Made by a program: the position numbers and the translations under genes
Part shown: one piece after another, positions 8,782 to 16,700 of the stretch
Position numbering within the stretch: the stretch's first letter is position 1
Layout: every line of letters begins with the position of its first letter
Notes under the pieces: generated by a model
Seen by the model: the letters and a program-made list of their open reading frames with translations, nothing else
Told to the model about the DNA's origin: nothing
The model's database searches: none
Origin: Arcuatula senhousia
Lineage: Eukaryota > Mollusca > Bivalvia > Mytilida > Mytilidae
Reading direction: 5' to 3'
DNA length: 64,000 bases
NCBI GenBank assembly: GCA_963971305.1
Contig: OZ020307.1
Coordinates: forward strand, 58,711,702 to 58,775,701

Positions 8782-9642
8782 TTAGAGGAGCTTCCGATGC
8801 AGCTTCTCGTACTCACTCCTGCTGATATGACCAGACTTCCTCATGGCATCGAGGATGGCCACGATTTCGTTGCGCACCCCATTATTTCCAGCCTGGTAGG
8901 CAGCAGCGCAAAGATCGAGGCGCTCCAGCAACTGGTCGAAGCACGTGGGGAGGAAGACGGTCGAAACCCCACTCCCATACTTATCCTGCTTATAGAGGTA
9001 GGAGACGATCTCCTTCCATTTCCGACTTTTGCTGGCCTTGGGGGTCTGCGAGAGCGAAGAATTGCCTTGATACATGGCATTGGATGCTCGCAGGATTTCA
9101 CCATAGGTATGCAAGTCCTCCACGTCGAAATCTTTGGGATTCTTCAGGACCATGAGCTCCCACAGGCCGGGGGTTCCCTCATAGCGCTCGCCATCGACGA
9201 GGATATCGTTTCCATCGAAGGTGACGGACAGACTTCCGATCATGATGCTGCCGTCTTCCACTCGCAGTCCAAAGGTATGGTCAGCCTTGGGAGTCATACT
9301 GAGCTGAAGATAGTGGGTGGCTCGCGGACCGAGGTTGGTTTTCAATGCTTGCTCGATGGCAAGCGGATCGTCGTCACCCTCGGCGGCAGGGAGAGGAGGA
9401 GGAAGGGCAGGCACCGGGGCGGGCATGGCGAGTGGGATATCTTCGATCTTTTTGGTGATCCGGGAGGCAGTCTCCTTCTGCGTCTCGACCACGGGCTTGA
9501 AAATCTTGGAGAGATCGCGGCTCAGTCCGATCTTATCCAGGCGACGCTGCATATCGCTAGCCTGGATGCTGCGCTTCGTCTCTTGCAAATCTCTGGCAAG
9601 CGCCTCACGCTGCTTGGGATCGGTGATCTTGATAAACGTCAT
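8782..9642 (-). CDS. Conserved Polinton protein, DUF8207-like C-terminal region
   Basis: The product is 286 aa from the ATG at 9642, chosen because it lies directly in CTATAAATAAAATG; an in-frame ATG at 9663 would add seven residues. The N-terminal ~75 residues form a charged coiled-coil-like helix (ALARDLQETKRSI). A Pro/Ala linker (LAMPAPVPALPPPLPAAEG) is followed by a domain with YEGTPGLWELMVLKNP and ILRASNAMYQGNS, then a helical C-terminus. The YEGTPGLWEL block matches my memory of a domain family common in uncharacterised invertebrate proteins linked to Polintons (DUF8207). A structural, perhaps internal virion, role is plausible but unproven. Confidence 0.8.
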   Translation of the reverse strand: MTFIKITDPKQREALARDLQETKRSIQASDMQRRLDKIGLSRDLSKIFKPVVETQKETASRITKKIEDIPLAMPAPVPALPPPLPAAEGDDDPLAIEQALKTNLGPRATHYLQLSMTPKADHTFGLRVEDGSIMIGSLSVTFDGNDILVDGERYEGTPGLWELMVLKNPKDFDVEDLHTYGEILRASNAMYQGNSSLSQTPKASKSRKWKEIVSYLYKQDKYGSGVSTVFLPTCFDQLLERLDLCAAAYQAGNNGVRNEIVAILDAMRKSGHISRSEYEKLHRKLL

Positions 9643-9654
9643 TTTATTTATAGC

Positions 9655-9820
9655 ATCGCCCAACGCCCCATAGCGTTGAAACGAACGTCCCTTAGCGTTG
9701 AGACGAACGCCCCTAGGCGATGGATCGATCGCCCCATAGCGTTGGAACGAACGCCCCTAAGCGATGAATCGATCGCCCCAACGCCCCATAGCGTTGGAAC
9801 GAACGCCCCATAGCGTTTAA
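9655..9820. repeat. Short tandem and inverted repeat cluster (GCGTT/AACGC)
   Basis: About 165 bp are built from variants of AACGCCCCATAGCGTTG and GAACGAACGCCCC, interleaved with GCGATGGATCGATCGC-type palindromes. AACGC and GCGTT arms recur in both orientations, so many small hairpins are possible. The cluster lies just upstream of the start and promoter-like motif of the 8782-9642 gene and after the 9884-10438 gene. It is unlike any other intergenic gap in the element. Confidence 0.8.
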
Positions 9821-9883
9821 GCCATCTCCCATGCTTTTTGCCTCCTACCTCAGCAGGATGCAAAAAACATGGATTTACCCCTC

Positions 9884-10438
9884 CTACGCACTCTCCATGC
9901 ATTTGGAGGAGCAGAAGGGCTTGGATGACCCTTGCACTCCATCGATGCGATCATACTCCCCCACCATCCTCACTTTTACGTCTGACCAGAGAGTGATAAA
10001 TTTTGGAACGTATATAGTCTCCTCGCGGATATTGTGCAGAGCCTTGCCACGGGGGATCGCGACTCCACACCGGCAGCATGCCTCAGGGAAAAGGTTCGAA
10101 TGCCTCTTGCACTTATCACTGCCCGATATGGAGGGATACGTGCACTGATGGCTGCGGACGGTCTTGATGCAGCACGGGGGTTCGGGCGCTGGCTTAGGTT
10201 TCCGGCGGGAGTGAGAATTATAGGTCCTTCCTTTGAAATCCTGATCATCCAAGCGGCTAGCGTACTTTTCAGCCCCGCATCTACTGCAGCTATGGCCTGG
10301 GATCTCATGGTTGATGAGCACACGCTCCCACCGGTGCTTGCATCTAGGGGATATAGGGGGTGGTAGTGGGGACTTTGGAGCATTCTCCCAATCCAAGTCC
10401 CGTTGATTCTCCAGGAAAAATTCCTTCAAGTGATCCAT
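9884..10438 (-). CDS. Zinc-binding protein sharing its N-terminus with PolB
   Basis: The product is 184 aa and Cys/His-rich: CKHRW (33-37) with CSRCG about 20 residues on, CC and C pairs near residues 90-112 followed by KRH, then CCRCG and a C-terminal FCSSKC. At least two, probably three, zinc-binding modules are likely. The first 15 residues (MDHLKEFFLENQRDL) are almost the same as the N-terminus of the element's DNA polymerase (MDHFQDFFLENEQDL), and the later C-x-YP...C-x-RH arrangement also recurs there. It may be a duplicated polymerase-associated module, perhaps acting in replication or late transcription (inference). The start codon follows TAAGATAAAGA. Confidence 0.75.
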   Translation of the reverse strand: MDHLKEFFLENQRDLDWENAPKSPLPPPISPRCKHRWERVLINHEIPGHSCSRCGAEKYASRLDDQDFKGRTYNSHSRRKPKPAPEPPCCIKTVRSHQCTYPSISGSDKCKRHSNLFPEACCRCGVAIPRGKALHNIREETIYVPKFITLWSDVKVRMVGEYDRIDGVQGSSKPFCSSKCMESA

Positions 10439-10446
10439 TCTTTATC

Positions 10447-11211
10447 TTAGACTCGATAGAAATCGTCTAGATTGCATCGATATTTCCCATTCGTCTTGGG
10501 GCTCGTGAGATCGATGGTCATGAATCCGTGAGGCTTGGCCCAGCAGTGGTCGCATAGGGCATCGAATTGAGCCGGGGTGAGATCGCCGCAATGGTCCCGG
10601 CGGATATGATCGCGATTCTTGGCATCCTGCTCGAAGAGGCAGATGAAATTGGCATTCTCCCGGATCGATTGCCGCGGGAGCTTGAAGTAATTTTGGCAGA
10701 GGTAGAAGCAGTCCACGTTATTATGGCGACCGCGCACGTAGTAGTCTTCACACTTGCTCTGCTTGCTCAGCATCAGATCGTCGAAGACCATGAGATTTTT
10801 GCGAGTGGGATCGAGATCTCGGGGATCGGGTACGTCGCTCGCTTCCTCGAAGAAGAAAGCTTCGATGCCGCTAGGCTTGGGCGGTGGCTTCATCGTCTGC
10901 ACCACGTCGACCAGAGAGTGAGGATAGCGATCCTTGATGGAGAGAAGGTCGCGGATATCGTCTTTCGAAAATCCTTTCCCCAACGCCTGCCGCAGCAGCT
11001 GGTAGATGGGCTGGTGGAGTGATTTTCCGAAGACGTAGAGTCGATCGTAGTCGAGCCATCCATCGCGCAGGAGGAGATTATTCAGCAGAGTCGTCTTGCC
11101 GCAGTCCGACTTCCCGATGATCAGTCCTCGGATGGATCGCTGCGGGAGGAGATAATGATTATTCCGACGACTCACGGCGGGCTCATCATAGGTAAGGTCT
11201 TCAACGTCCAT
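10447..11211 (-). CDS. Genome-packaging ATPase (FtsK/HerA, A32-like)
   Basis: The product is 254 aa. The P-loop GKSDCGKT lies at residues 33-40, and the Walker B strand LMVFDD ends in D143-D144. Residues 165-180 (CFYLCQNYFKLPRQ) look like the sensor strand and arginine-bearing segment of this family. The length agrees with Polinton/adintovirus packaging ATPases. The enzyme would drive DNA into the capsid at a vertex. Its ATG is 13 bases from the ATG of the divergent PLA2 gene; both lie around the single motif TTATCTATATAAA. Confidence 0.93.
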   Translation of the reverse strand: MDVEDLTYDEPAVSRRNNHYLLPQRSIRGLIIGKSDCGKTTLLNNLLLRDGWLDYDRLYVFGKSLHQPIYQLLRQALGKGFSKDDIRDLLSIKDRYPHSLVDVVQTMKPPPKPSGIEAFFFEEASDVPDPRDLDPTRKNLMVFDDLMLSKQSKCEDYYVRGRHNNVDCFYLCQNYFKLPRQSIRENANFICLFEQDAKNRDHIRRDHCGDLTPAQFDALCDHCWAKPHGFMTIDLTSPKTNGKYRCNLDDFYRV

Positions 11212-11224
11212 TTATCTATATAAA
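11212..11224. promoter_or_regulatory. 13-bp bidirectional start-codon spacer
   Basis: TTATCTATATAAA is all that separates the minus-strand ATG of the ATPase (11209-11211) from the plus-strand ATG of the PLA2 gene (11225). Read on the minus strand it gives TTTATATAGATAAATG, matching the motif before the other genes; read on the plus strand it gives TATCTATATAAAATG. Either both messages are nearly leaderless or one of the two starts is wrong. Confidence 0.75.
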
Positions 11225-11743
11225 ATGGGAATGTATTGCTTGAAGTGCAAGAAGAAGACGGAGACGAATAATCGCGCCGTGATCACGAGCGACGACGGAC
11301 GGCGGCGACGAAAGGTGGGAACCTGCGCCGAGTGCGGTGCGCGAAAGTCGCAATTTATCAAGACGGAGGAGGGCGCCGGGCTCGTGAATAAGATGATCAA
11401 TCGGCTGCCTGTCGAGATGCATCTGCCGGGGCATAATTTCACCGGTCCGGGGACCAGACTCAGCCAGCGACTCAATGCCGACGGCACGCCCAAATCTTGG
11501 TCGAGACCCATCAATCGAGTCGATGAGGCAGCCTATCGGCACGATCTTTGCTATGCCAAGCACAAGGATACGGCTGCACGCAATTCGATCTGCGATAAGA
11601 CGATGCTAGCCTCCCTCGATGCCATCCCCAATCCCACTGCACGTGAGCGCCTCGAGCGTGGCATCGTCAGACCCATCATCGGTACCAAAGCACGATTTGG
11701 GCTGGGCGTGGGAAAAAAAAAGTCCGATGGTCGGATGAGCTAG
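11225..11743 (+). CDS. Zinc-ribbon/phospholipase A2 virion protein
   Basis: The product is 172 aa. An N-terminal zinc-ribbon-like module has Cys pairs C5/C8 and C34/C37 (MYCLKCKKKTET start, as in the small DUF5679-type domain). It is joined to a parvovirus-type PLA2 domain with Ca-loop GPG at 74-76 and catalytic pair H106-D107 in YRHDLCY. In parvoviruses this activity breaches endosomal membranes during entry; a similar role in Polinton-like virions is inferred. The frame ends at TAG 11741-11743. The integrase frame (-1) is already open here and continues past the stop. A nine-A run at 11713-11721 and heptamer A AAA AAG lie 19 bases before the stop. Confidence 0.88.
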   Translation: MGMYCLKCKKKTETNNRAVITSDDGRRRRKVGTCAECGARKSQFIKTEEGAGLVNKMINRLPVEMHLPGHNFTGPGTRLSQRLNADGTPKSWSRPINRVDEAAYRHDLCYAKHKDTAARNSICDKTMLASLDAIPNPTARERLERGIVRPIIGTKARFGLGVGKKKSDGRMS

Positions 11744-12651
11744 CCGAAGAGCTGCACAAGCCAGTCCGACGCAAATTTCAGAAGCGCCGCGTGGTGGTAG
11801 GTGGGGTGGATGAAACCTGGGCTGCCGATCTCGTAGATATGAGCGCCTTCTCTCGCGATAACCGAGGCTTCAAATACCTCTTGAGCATCATCGACGTCTT
11901 CTCCAAATACGGCTGGTTGGTGCCACTCAAGGATAAGAAAGGCACCACGGTGCGAGATGCCTTCCGGACCGTCTTCAAGGATCGCACGCCCGAGAAGCTA
12001 TGGACCGATAAGGGCACGGAATTTTATAATCGCGAGGTGAAGGATCTGCTCCGGAAGCACGACGTCGATCTCTACTCTACCGAGAACGAAGAGAAATCGA
12101 GCGTGGTGGAGCGCTGGAATCGTACCATGAAGGAGAAGATGTTCAAATACTTCTCGGCCAATTCCACGCGCGCCTACCTCCCCGTCCTGGACGATTTCGT
12201 CCGCCAGTATAATACCACCAAGCATCGATCCATCAAGATGACCCCCACCGCCGCCAGCCAAAAAGAGCACGAGGCTAAAGTCTTCTGGAATCTCTACGGA
12301 GACCTTCCGCCCATGCAGTCTCACCGATTCAAAGTCGGCGATCAGGTCCGAATCACCAAGAAGAAGGGCATCTTCGAGAAGGGATACACTCCGCGCTGGA
12401 CGGAGGAGGTCTTTACCATCGCTCAGGCCCTAGCGACGCAGCCGCCCACCTATCGTCTCAAAGACTACAAGGGTGAGGAAATCCAGGGATCCTTTTACGA
12501 GCCCGAGCTCCAGCGCACCGACCAGGATATCTTTCGCATCGAGAAAATCTTGAGCCGACGCATCCGGAATGGGGAGAAAGAAATCCGCGTCAAATGGAGG
12601 GGATATCCCAAAACCTTCAATTCCTGGGTCAAGGAGTCCGACTGGCGATGA
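11713..12651 (+). CDS. Polinton integrase with chromodomain (no own ATG)
   Basis: This is a retroviral-type DDE integrase. The catalytic residues are encoded at 11827-11829 (D in AADLVDM), 12007-12009 (D in WTDKGTEF) and 12109-12111 (E in VVERWNRT). A C-terminal chromodomain (RVKWRGYP, then W) lies at 12532-12648. The frame is open from 11647 but contains no ATG before 11839, which is downstream of the first catalytic Asp. Conserved integrase sequence (ELHKPVRRKF-type) is already present upstream, at 11749-11780. Translation therefore probably enters by a -1 shift from the PLA2 gene at A AAA AAG (11716-11722), or from a non-AUG codon. The alternative is a one-base indel in the A run (mutation or assembly error). 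Confidence 0.9.
   Translation, partial: KKKVRWSDELAEELHKPVRRKFQKRRVVVGGVDETWAADLVDMSAFSRDNRGFKYLLSIIDVFSKYGWLVPLKDKKGTTVRDAFRTVFKDRTPEKLWTDKGTEFYNREVKDLLRKHDVDLYSTENEEKSSVVERWNRTMKEKMFKYFSANSTRAYLPVLDDFVRQYNTTKHRSIKMTPTAASQKEHEAKVFWNLYGDLPPMQSHRFKVGDQVRITKKKGIFEKGYTPRWTEEVFTIAQALATQPPTYRLKDYKGEEIQGSFYEPELQRTDQDIFRIEKILSRRIRNGEKEIRVKWRGYPKTFNSWVKESDWR
11716..11735 (+). promoter_or_regulatory. Candidate -1 frameshift site
   Basis: The heptamer A AAA AAG is in phase with the PLA2 frame at 11716-11722 and is followed at once by a 5-bp hairpin, TCCGA-tgg-TCGGA (11723-11735). A -1 slip here moves reading exactly into the integrase frame, six codons before the PLA2 stop. The hairpin is short and has no spacer, so stimulation is uncertain. 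Confidence 0.5.
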
Positions 12652-12659
12652 TCCTTCCA

Positions 12660-12696
12660 GGCTTTCCGGTCTCGATTCAAAGGAGACCAGAAAGTC
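12660..12696. terminator. Hairpin between convergent integrase and fibre-like genes
   Basis: CTTTC-CGGTCTC (12662-12673) pairs with GAGACC-A-GAAAG (12683-12694), 11 of 12 positions, around a 9-base loop in the 50-base gap between the two stop codons. With the hairpin at 4424-4459, each of the two convergent junctions of the element has one strong stem. Confidence 0.55.
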
Positions 12697-12701
12697 TTGA
12701 T

Positions 12702-13178
12702 TTATGCATGCTTCAGCTCGACGAAGATCCTCAATGCGTCTAGATCCTGCTGCAGGCGATCGTAAAGGGCTTTCGTGATGGGCTCATTATCAGTCATGGG
12801 GAGGGGGAGATTTAGCACGTGATATTTCTGCATGTCTAGGTCCGTCGTCATCAAGCCGCCATTCGTCGAGACGCACTCCGACTTATCGACTTTGCCATCT
12901 TCTACGATCATCAGCTTTTTGGTAAGATCTTTGATGGACGCTTCATACTCCCTTTGCATTCGCTTGATGGCCATCTGCATTTGCTTCATTTCCGAATCTA
13001 GCTCTTCGAGGTCTTTCATGCCGTCTTTCATCTGCTGATTAACCCATCGCTTCGTCACAGCGTCCGAGCTATCCCGCGGCAATCCCAGACTAGTGATGCG
13101 ATTATCATTCATATCGAGATCCTGGAGCATCCGCCAGACGGGCATGCGCTTTCTCGAGTGAGATCCAAACTTATCCAT
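12702..13178 (-). CDS. Putative trimeric fibre/spike protein
   Basis: The product is 158 aa. Two 23-residue repeats start LDM and end TK: residues 21-43 (key residues LDM, N26, I28, L31, P34, DAVTK) and 114-136 (LDM, L122, P125, ITK). They flank a heptad-rich coiled coil at about 45-95 (KQMQMAIKRMQREY). The repeat pattern 'LDM-x-N-x-I-x-x-L-x-x-P-x-x-x-x-DAVTK' is the well-known neck motif of bacteriophage tail-fibre proteins, where it caps trimeric shafts. A vertex fibre or attachment protein is therefore my best guess. The start codon sits in CTATAGATAAATG, and TAG there is the stop of the protease gene. Confidence 0.78.
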   Translation of the reverse strand: MDKFGSHSRKRMPVWRMLQDLDMNDNRITSLGLPRDSSDAVTKRWVNQQMKDGMKDLEELDSEMKQMQMAIKRMQREYEASIKDLTKKLMIVEDGKVDKSECVSTNGGLMTTDLDMQKYHVLNLPLPMTDNEPITKALYDRLQQDLDALRIFVELKHA

Positions 13179-13182
13179 TTAT

Positions 13183-13596
13183 CTATAGTCCAAAGATTAC
13201 GTCTTCAAGCGTCCGACCTTCCGAAAGGAGCTTCAGGACATGCAGGCAAAAGTGTCCGCAGACCACGTCGCCGCGCCGCTGAATTTCATCAGTATTATAT
13301 CGAATCTCCGGCCGCAGATAGTCGATCATCTCGTCGGGCGGAGGCAGGCCGTAAGGATCGAAGTAGACTTTGAATCTTCCGCTCTTATACCAGCACGTCC
13401 AGTGCGTGCCGGGGCCATCGCTATCGTCGTGATTCAGGATACCACATTCGATGGGCTGGGGGCTGGGAGGCAAGGCATCGCGCATGAATATTCCTCTGAA
13501 TCGAGGGATGCCTAGCGCTGAGGCGGCTTCCTCAAGCTCTACGTTGGAAAGGGGCTTATGGGGGAGGAGGAAGCCGTGCACGCGTATGCTGCTCAT
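13183..13596 (-). CDS. Adenain-like maturation cysteine protease
   Basis: The product is 137 aa. The catalytic layout of adenovirus-type proteases (clan CE) is visible: H65 in GTHWTCW, D80 in VYFDPYG, oxyanion Q106, and nucleophile C113 in VVCGHFC. It is shorter than adenovirus protease (about 200 aa) but in the range of compact Polinton enzymes. It would process capsid and core proteins during maturation; candidate sites are ISGG/G in the 8432-8770 product and LSGL/G in the 5770-6348 product. It lies between the polymerase and fibre-like genes on the same strand. The start codon follows TAGATAAATG. Confidence 0.92.
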   Translation of the reverse strand: MSSIRVHGFLLPHKPLSNVELEEAASALGIPRFRGIFMRDALPPSPQPIECGILNHDDSDGPGTHWTCWYKSGRFKVYFDPYGLPPPDEMIDYLRPEIRYNTDEIQRRGDVVCGHFCLHVLKLLSEGRTLEDVIFGL

Positions 13597-13626
13597 TTAT
13601 CTAGATATGCCAAATGCAGATGAGGA

Positions 13627-13702
13627 GGGATGGGCATCCGCACCCGTCAGAGCCTGCTAAGTGTGGGATGGGCATCCGCACCCGTCAGAGCCTGCTAAAT
13701 GC
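13627..13702. repeat. 38-bp direct repeat, two copies
   Basis: GGGATGGGCATCCGCACCCG plus 18 more bases occurs at 13627-13664 and again at 13665-13702 with two mismatches. The core GGATGGGCATCC is a near palindrome. It lies upstream of the protease gene and just downstream of the polymerase stop. Nothing else is visible in the 130-bp gap. Confidence 0.8.
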
Positions 13703-13726
13703 GGAGGGGAGGGGAGGTGCCTCAGC

Positions 13727-16700
13727 TCACTTGCTGGCGTGAGTGATTCGATAGTGTCCGTGAGCGAGGGTGCTGATGCCATCGGGGAGGATGTGGCGCT
13801 TGTCATCTTTGGCGGAGAGAGCGATCTTGTTGATCTCCTGAGCGTAGATCTGATGGAGATGGCTCCGGAGGATATTCATCGGGCGATGGATCTCCTGCCG
13901 GGTGTCAAGGCAGCGCTTGTAGTCCTCGAAGGCGATGCTGCGCTCGCGGACGCTCTTGGTGACTCCCTTCGCCTTCTTGGTGGTCTGACCGTCATCCACC
14001 TTGAAAGCGTATAGTTTTGCCCGGAGCCCTACGAAGTCAGTCATAGCCTTACCAGCGCACTCGTCCTTGAATTTGCCGATGACTTTCTTATTCACACCAG
14101 TGGGGATGCCGGAGGGATGCTCAGCTGGATAGTTGGACGTGTCGAATTTGGCTTGGACGTGCGGTGCGATATCTTTGTAGAAGTCGTCGGTCTTGATCTC
14201 ATAGGCCAAGCTGTCGGTGTCTGTGAAAAGAAGCCGCGCGTGATCGCCGTACATCTTCCTCACGAATCCATAGTGGAAGTCGTACATGAGGAGCTTTGAA
14301 ATGTCTAAGATGCAGGCTCCCAGGTAGATTGGCTTATCGAACTTCAGCTTGGTCTTCTTCATGTGGACGGCTGCTAGATTTTCGGTGAAGACCACTCGAC
14401 GATCGAAGTTGGGCTTGGCCACGAGCTTCAGGGCCTGCTTCTCGGTGGTGACCAGCCTAACGTCTACGCGCTTCCGGATATTTTCCATGGTCTTGCCAAA
14501 GACTGAGTTGATCATCAGCTTGAAGAAGTCTTTTTCGGAGTCGGTCTTAGCCTTGGTGCGAAGAGCAGTATTCAGATCTACGTATTGCTTGAGCCACGGG
14601 GATTGTTTGAACCTGATGATTCGATGGCATTTGGTAAGCTTCATCCCCCTCTCCAGATACGTCTTGAGATTTCGATAGTGGAGCGTATATTTTTCACGCT
14701 TGCCTAGATGAGGCACGAGCTTACGCACCTTACCGATCTCCACGTTCTCGGGCGCAAGAGGGTAGTCATTGTGGGTGTCGTGAAGATCTTGTGGATATTC
14801 CAGATCGCATTCCACCATAGCTCCGTACTCGTGATCGTCGGGATACTCCAAGACCTTCTCGATTTCCTCCGGCTCCATCCATTCAAAATCTCCCGTGGGA
14901 AGGGGCTGCGCCATCGCCCATCCGTAAAGATTATTAGCATCGAGGTAGGTGAGATACTTGGTGGGCTGGGAGCTATCGTAGTCGGTCATGTAGGGGTTGT
15001 TGGCCTTGCCTTGGCGATGAGAGATCATGGCCACCCCTCCCCTGGTCGCCCGCTCAAACATCATCAGCATATCTGGATCGGAAAGAAGCTCCAATCTGAC
15101 CCCAGTGGATTTCATGGCGGCATCATAGGATAGTCCGGGGGATGTGAAGTAATGGGCAGGATCGAGCTCATAGTTGGTCATGCAGATATTCCTGAAATTC
15201 TCGAAGATATCCTCCAGCAGCAGCACGTCGGTTTCCATGTAGAGATTATGGTAGTCGCGTAGGGTTTTACACTCAAAGGCCTCCCAGACCTTCTGTGCGT
15301 GTGCGTAATCCTCGTCACTGATATGCTCATCGTAGAGCGTGCTATAGAAGGCTTCTTTGGGTGGGAGCTGAGTCTCTTCCAGCTTGGCTGGTCCATCCAT
15401 ATAATCGTAGGGAAAAACCCCCTTCCGAATCATCAGCTCGTTGCGATCGCCGAATCTCGTCTTCACGGTCTTGAATTGGTCGGAGGTGAGATTCTTTGCT
15501 AGGGTATCCAGGCTACTGAGCATAAATCTGCACGAGTCGACGAACCTCATCTCCAGATCATCTACCTGCTTGGAGAAGCTGATATACTTTTCATCGGTAT
15601 TGGGGATGCAGTTGATCTTACCCTCGGTGTGGCCAAGCTCCTTGACGAAGATGTGTGCGTCATACCCGCTCAAATTGTGAAAAAAGATGGGGACGTGCTT
15701 CGGGAGCTGGAAATCTAGATTGCACTGGTTGTGCGCTGCGCCGCGATATTTCCCGGTAAGATGATCGTGATCCCGGACCTTATCCCCTCCCAATTCATCC
15801 CCACAGATGTGGCAGTGTGTGCTTTCTGCGAAGCTCTCCTTGTCCTCGTCGGTCATCGTTATGGGCTTATTCTCCTTGTATAGCTTGGCGATGGCCTGCA
15901 CTTCTTCTTCCACGCACTGCACGAATTTCTTTGCCACATCCTCCCCGCAGTAAACGACCGGATCTTTGTAGTCACCATGAGCGTACTTTACGTGATAGCA
16001 AAAACCCGATGGTCGCTGGAGCTGGTAGGCCTTCGTGTAGGAGTGGGATGGATCTGGCTGGCAGGTGTTGAGCTTCTCCGTAAAGCACTCGAAATCCGCG
16101 TAGATCGCGAAGGGGACTCTCATCATCTTTTTGATACTATGGAAGGCTATGGTGGTTCCCTCTTCCGGCATCTCGATCCTGACGGCCTCTTTCTGACTGC
16201 AATATCCCATATGCTCGTCGAGGATATCTTGCCTCGTAAAGTGGGAGAGGCATCTGCGGCAGAAGTATGCTTGCCCATCGTGATTTGTGACCTGTGCGGT
16301 CAAAAGACGCGAGAGGCTCTTGATCCAGCAGTAGTGCTGCTTATCTTCGTGCTTCAGGAAGAGAAGATCTACGTGGGTGGAGCCCGTATTTTTCGAAATC
16401 TTCAGGGGATATACCTGGAGATCCTCTTCCTCATCCTCACCCTTCTTGACGCCATCGAAGCCGAAGACGTTGACGTTGATGGAGGCATTCTGCCTCTCGA
16501 ATTTATCAATCGCCTTGAGTGAGACTGGAAAGTCGATACCTTCAAATTTTAGCTCATCTTCCCATTTCTTGTACTGAGCTACGCGGTTGGTAGATTTCTG
16601 ATCGACTTCCTCGTGGTGAAGGGCCGCCAGCACCGCCCACTGAAAGCAGCGATCATCTTCATTTTTCACATTGATGATCGCCTTCTTTTTCGCGAGTGCT

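Noticed and set aside
8797..9813. 338-codon plus-strand open frame
   Set aside because: It is the antisense shadow of the G+C-rich 8782-9642 gene and the repeat cluster; composition and lack of any family pattern argue against a gene.
11791..12651. GTG at 11791 as the integrase start
   Set aside because: Integrase-like sequence continues upstream of it in the same frame, so it is unlikely to be the true N-terminus; non-AUG initiation remains possible but is less economical than the slippery site.
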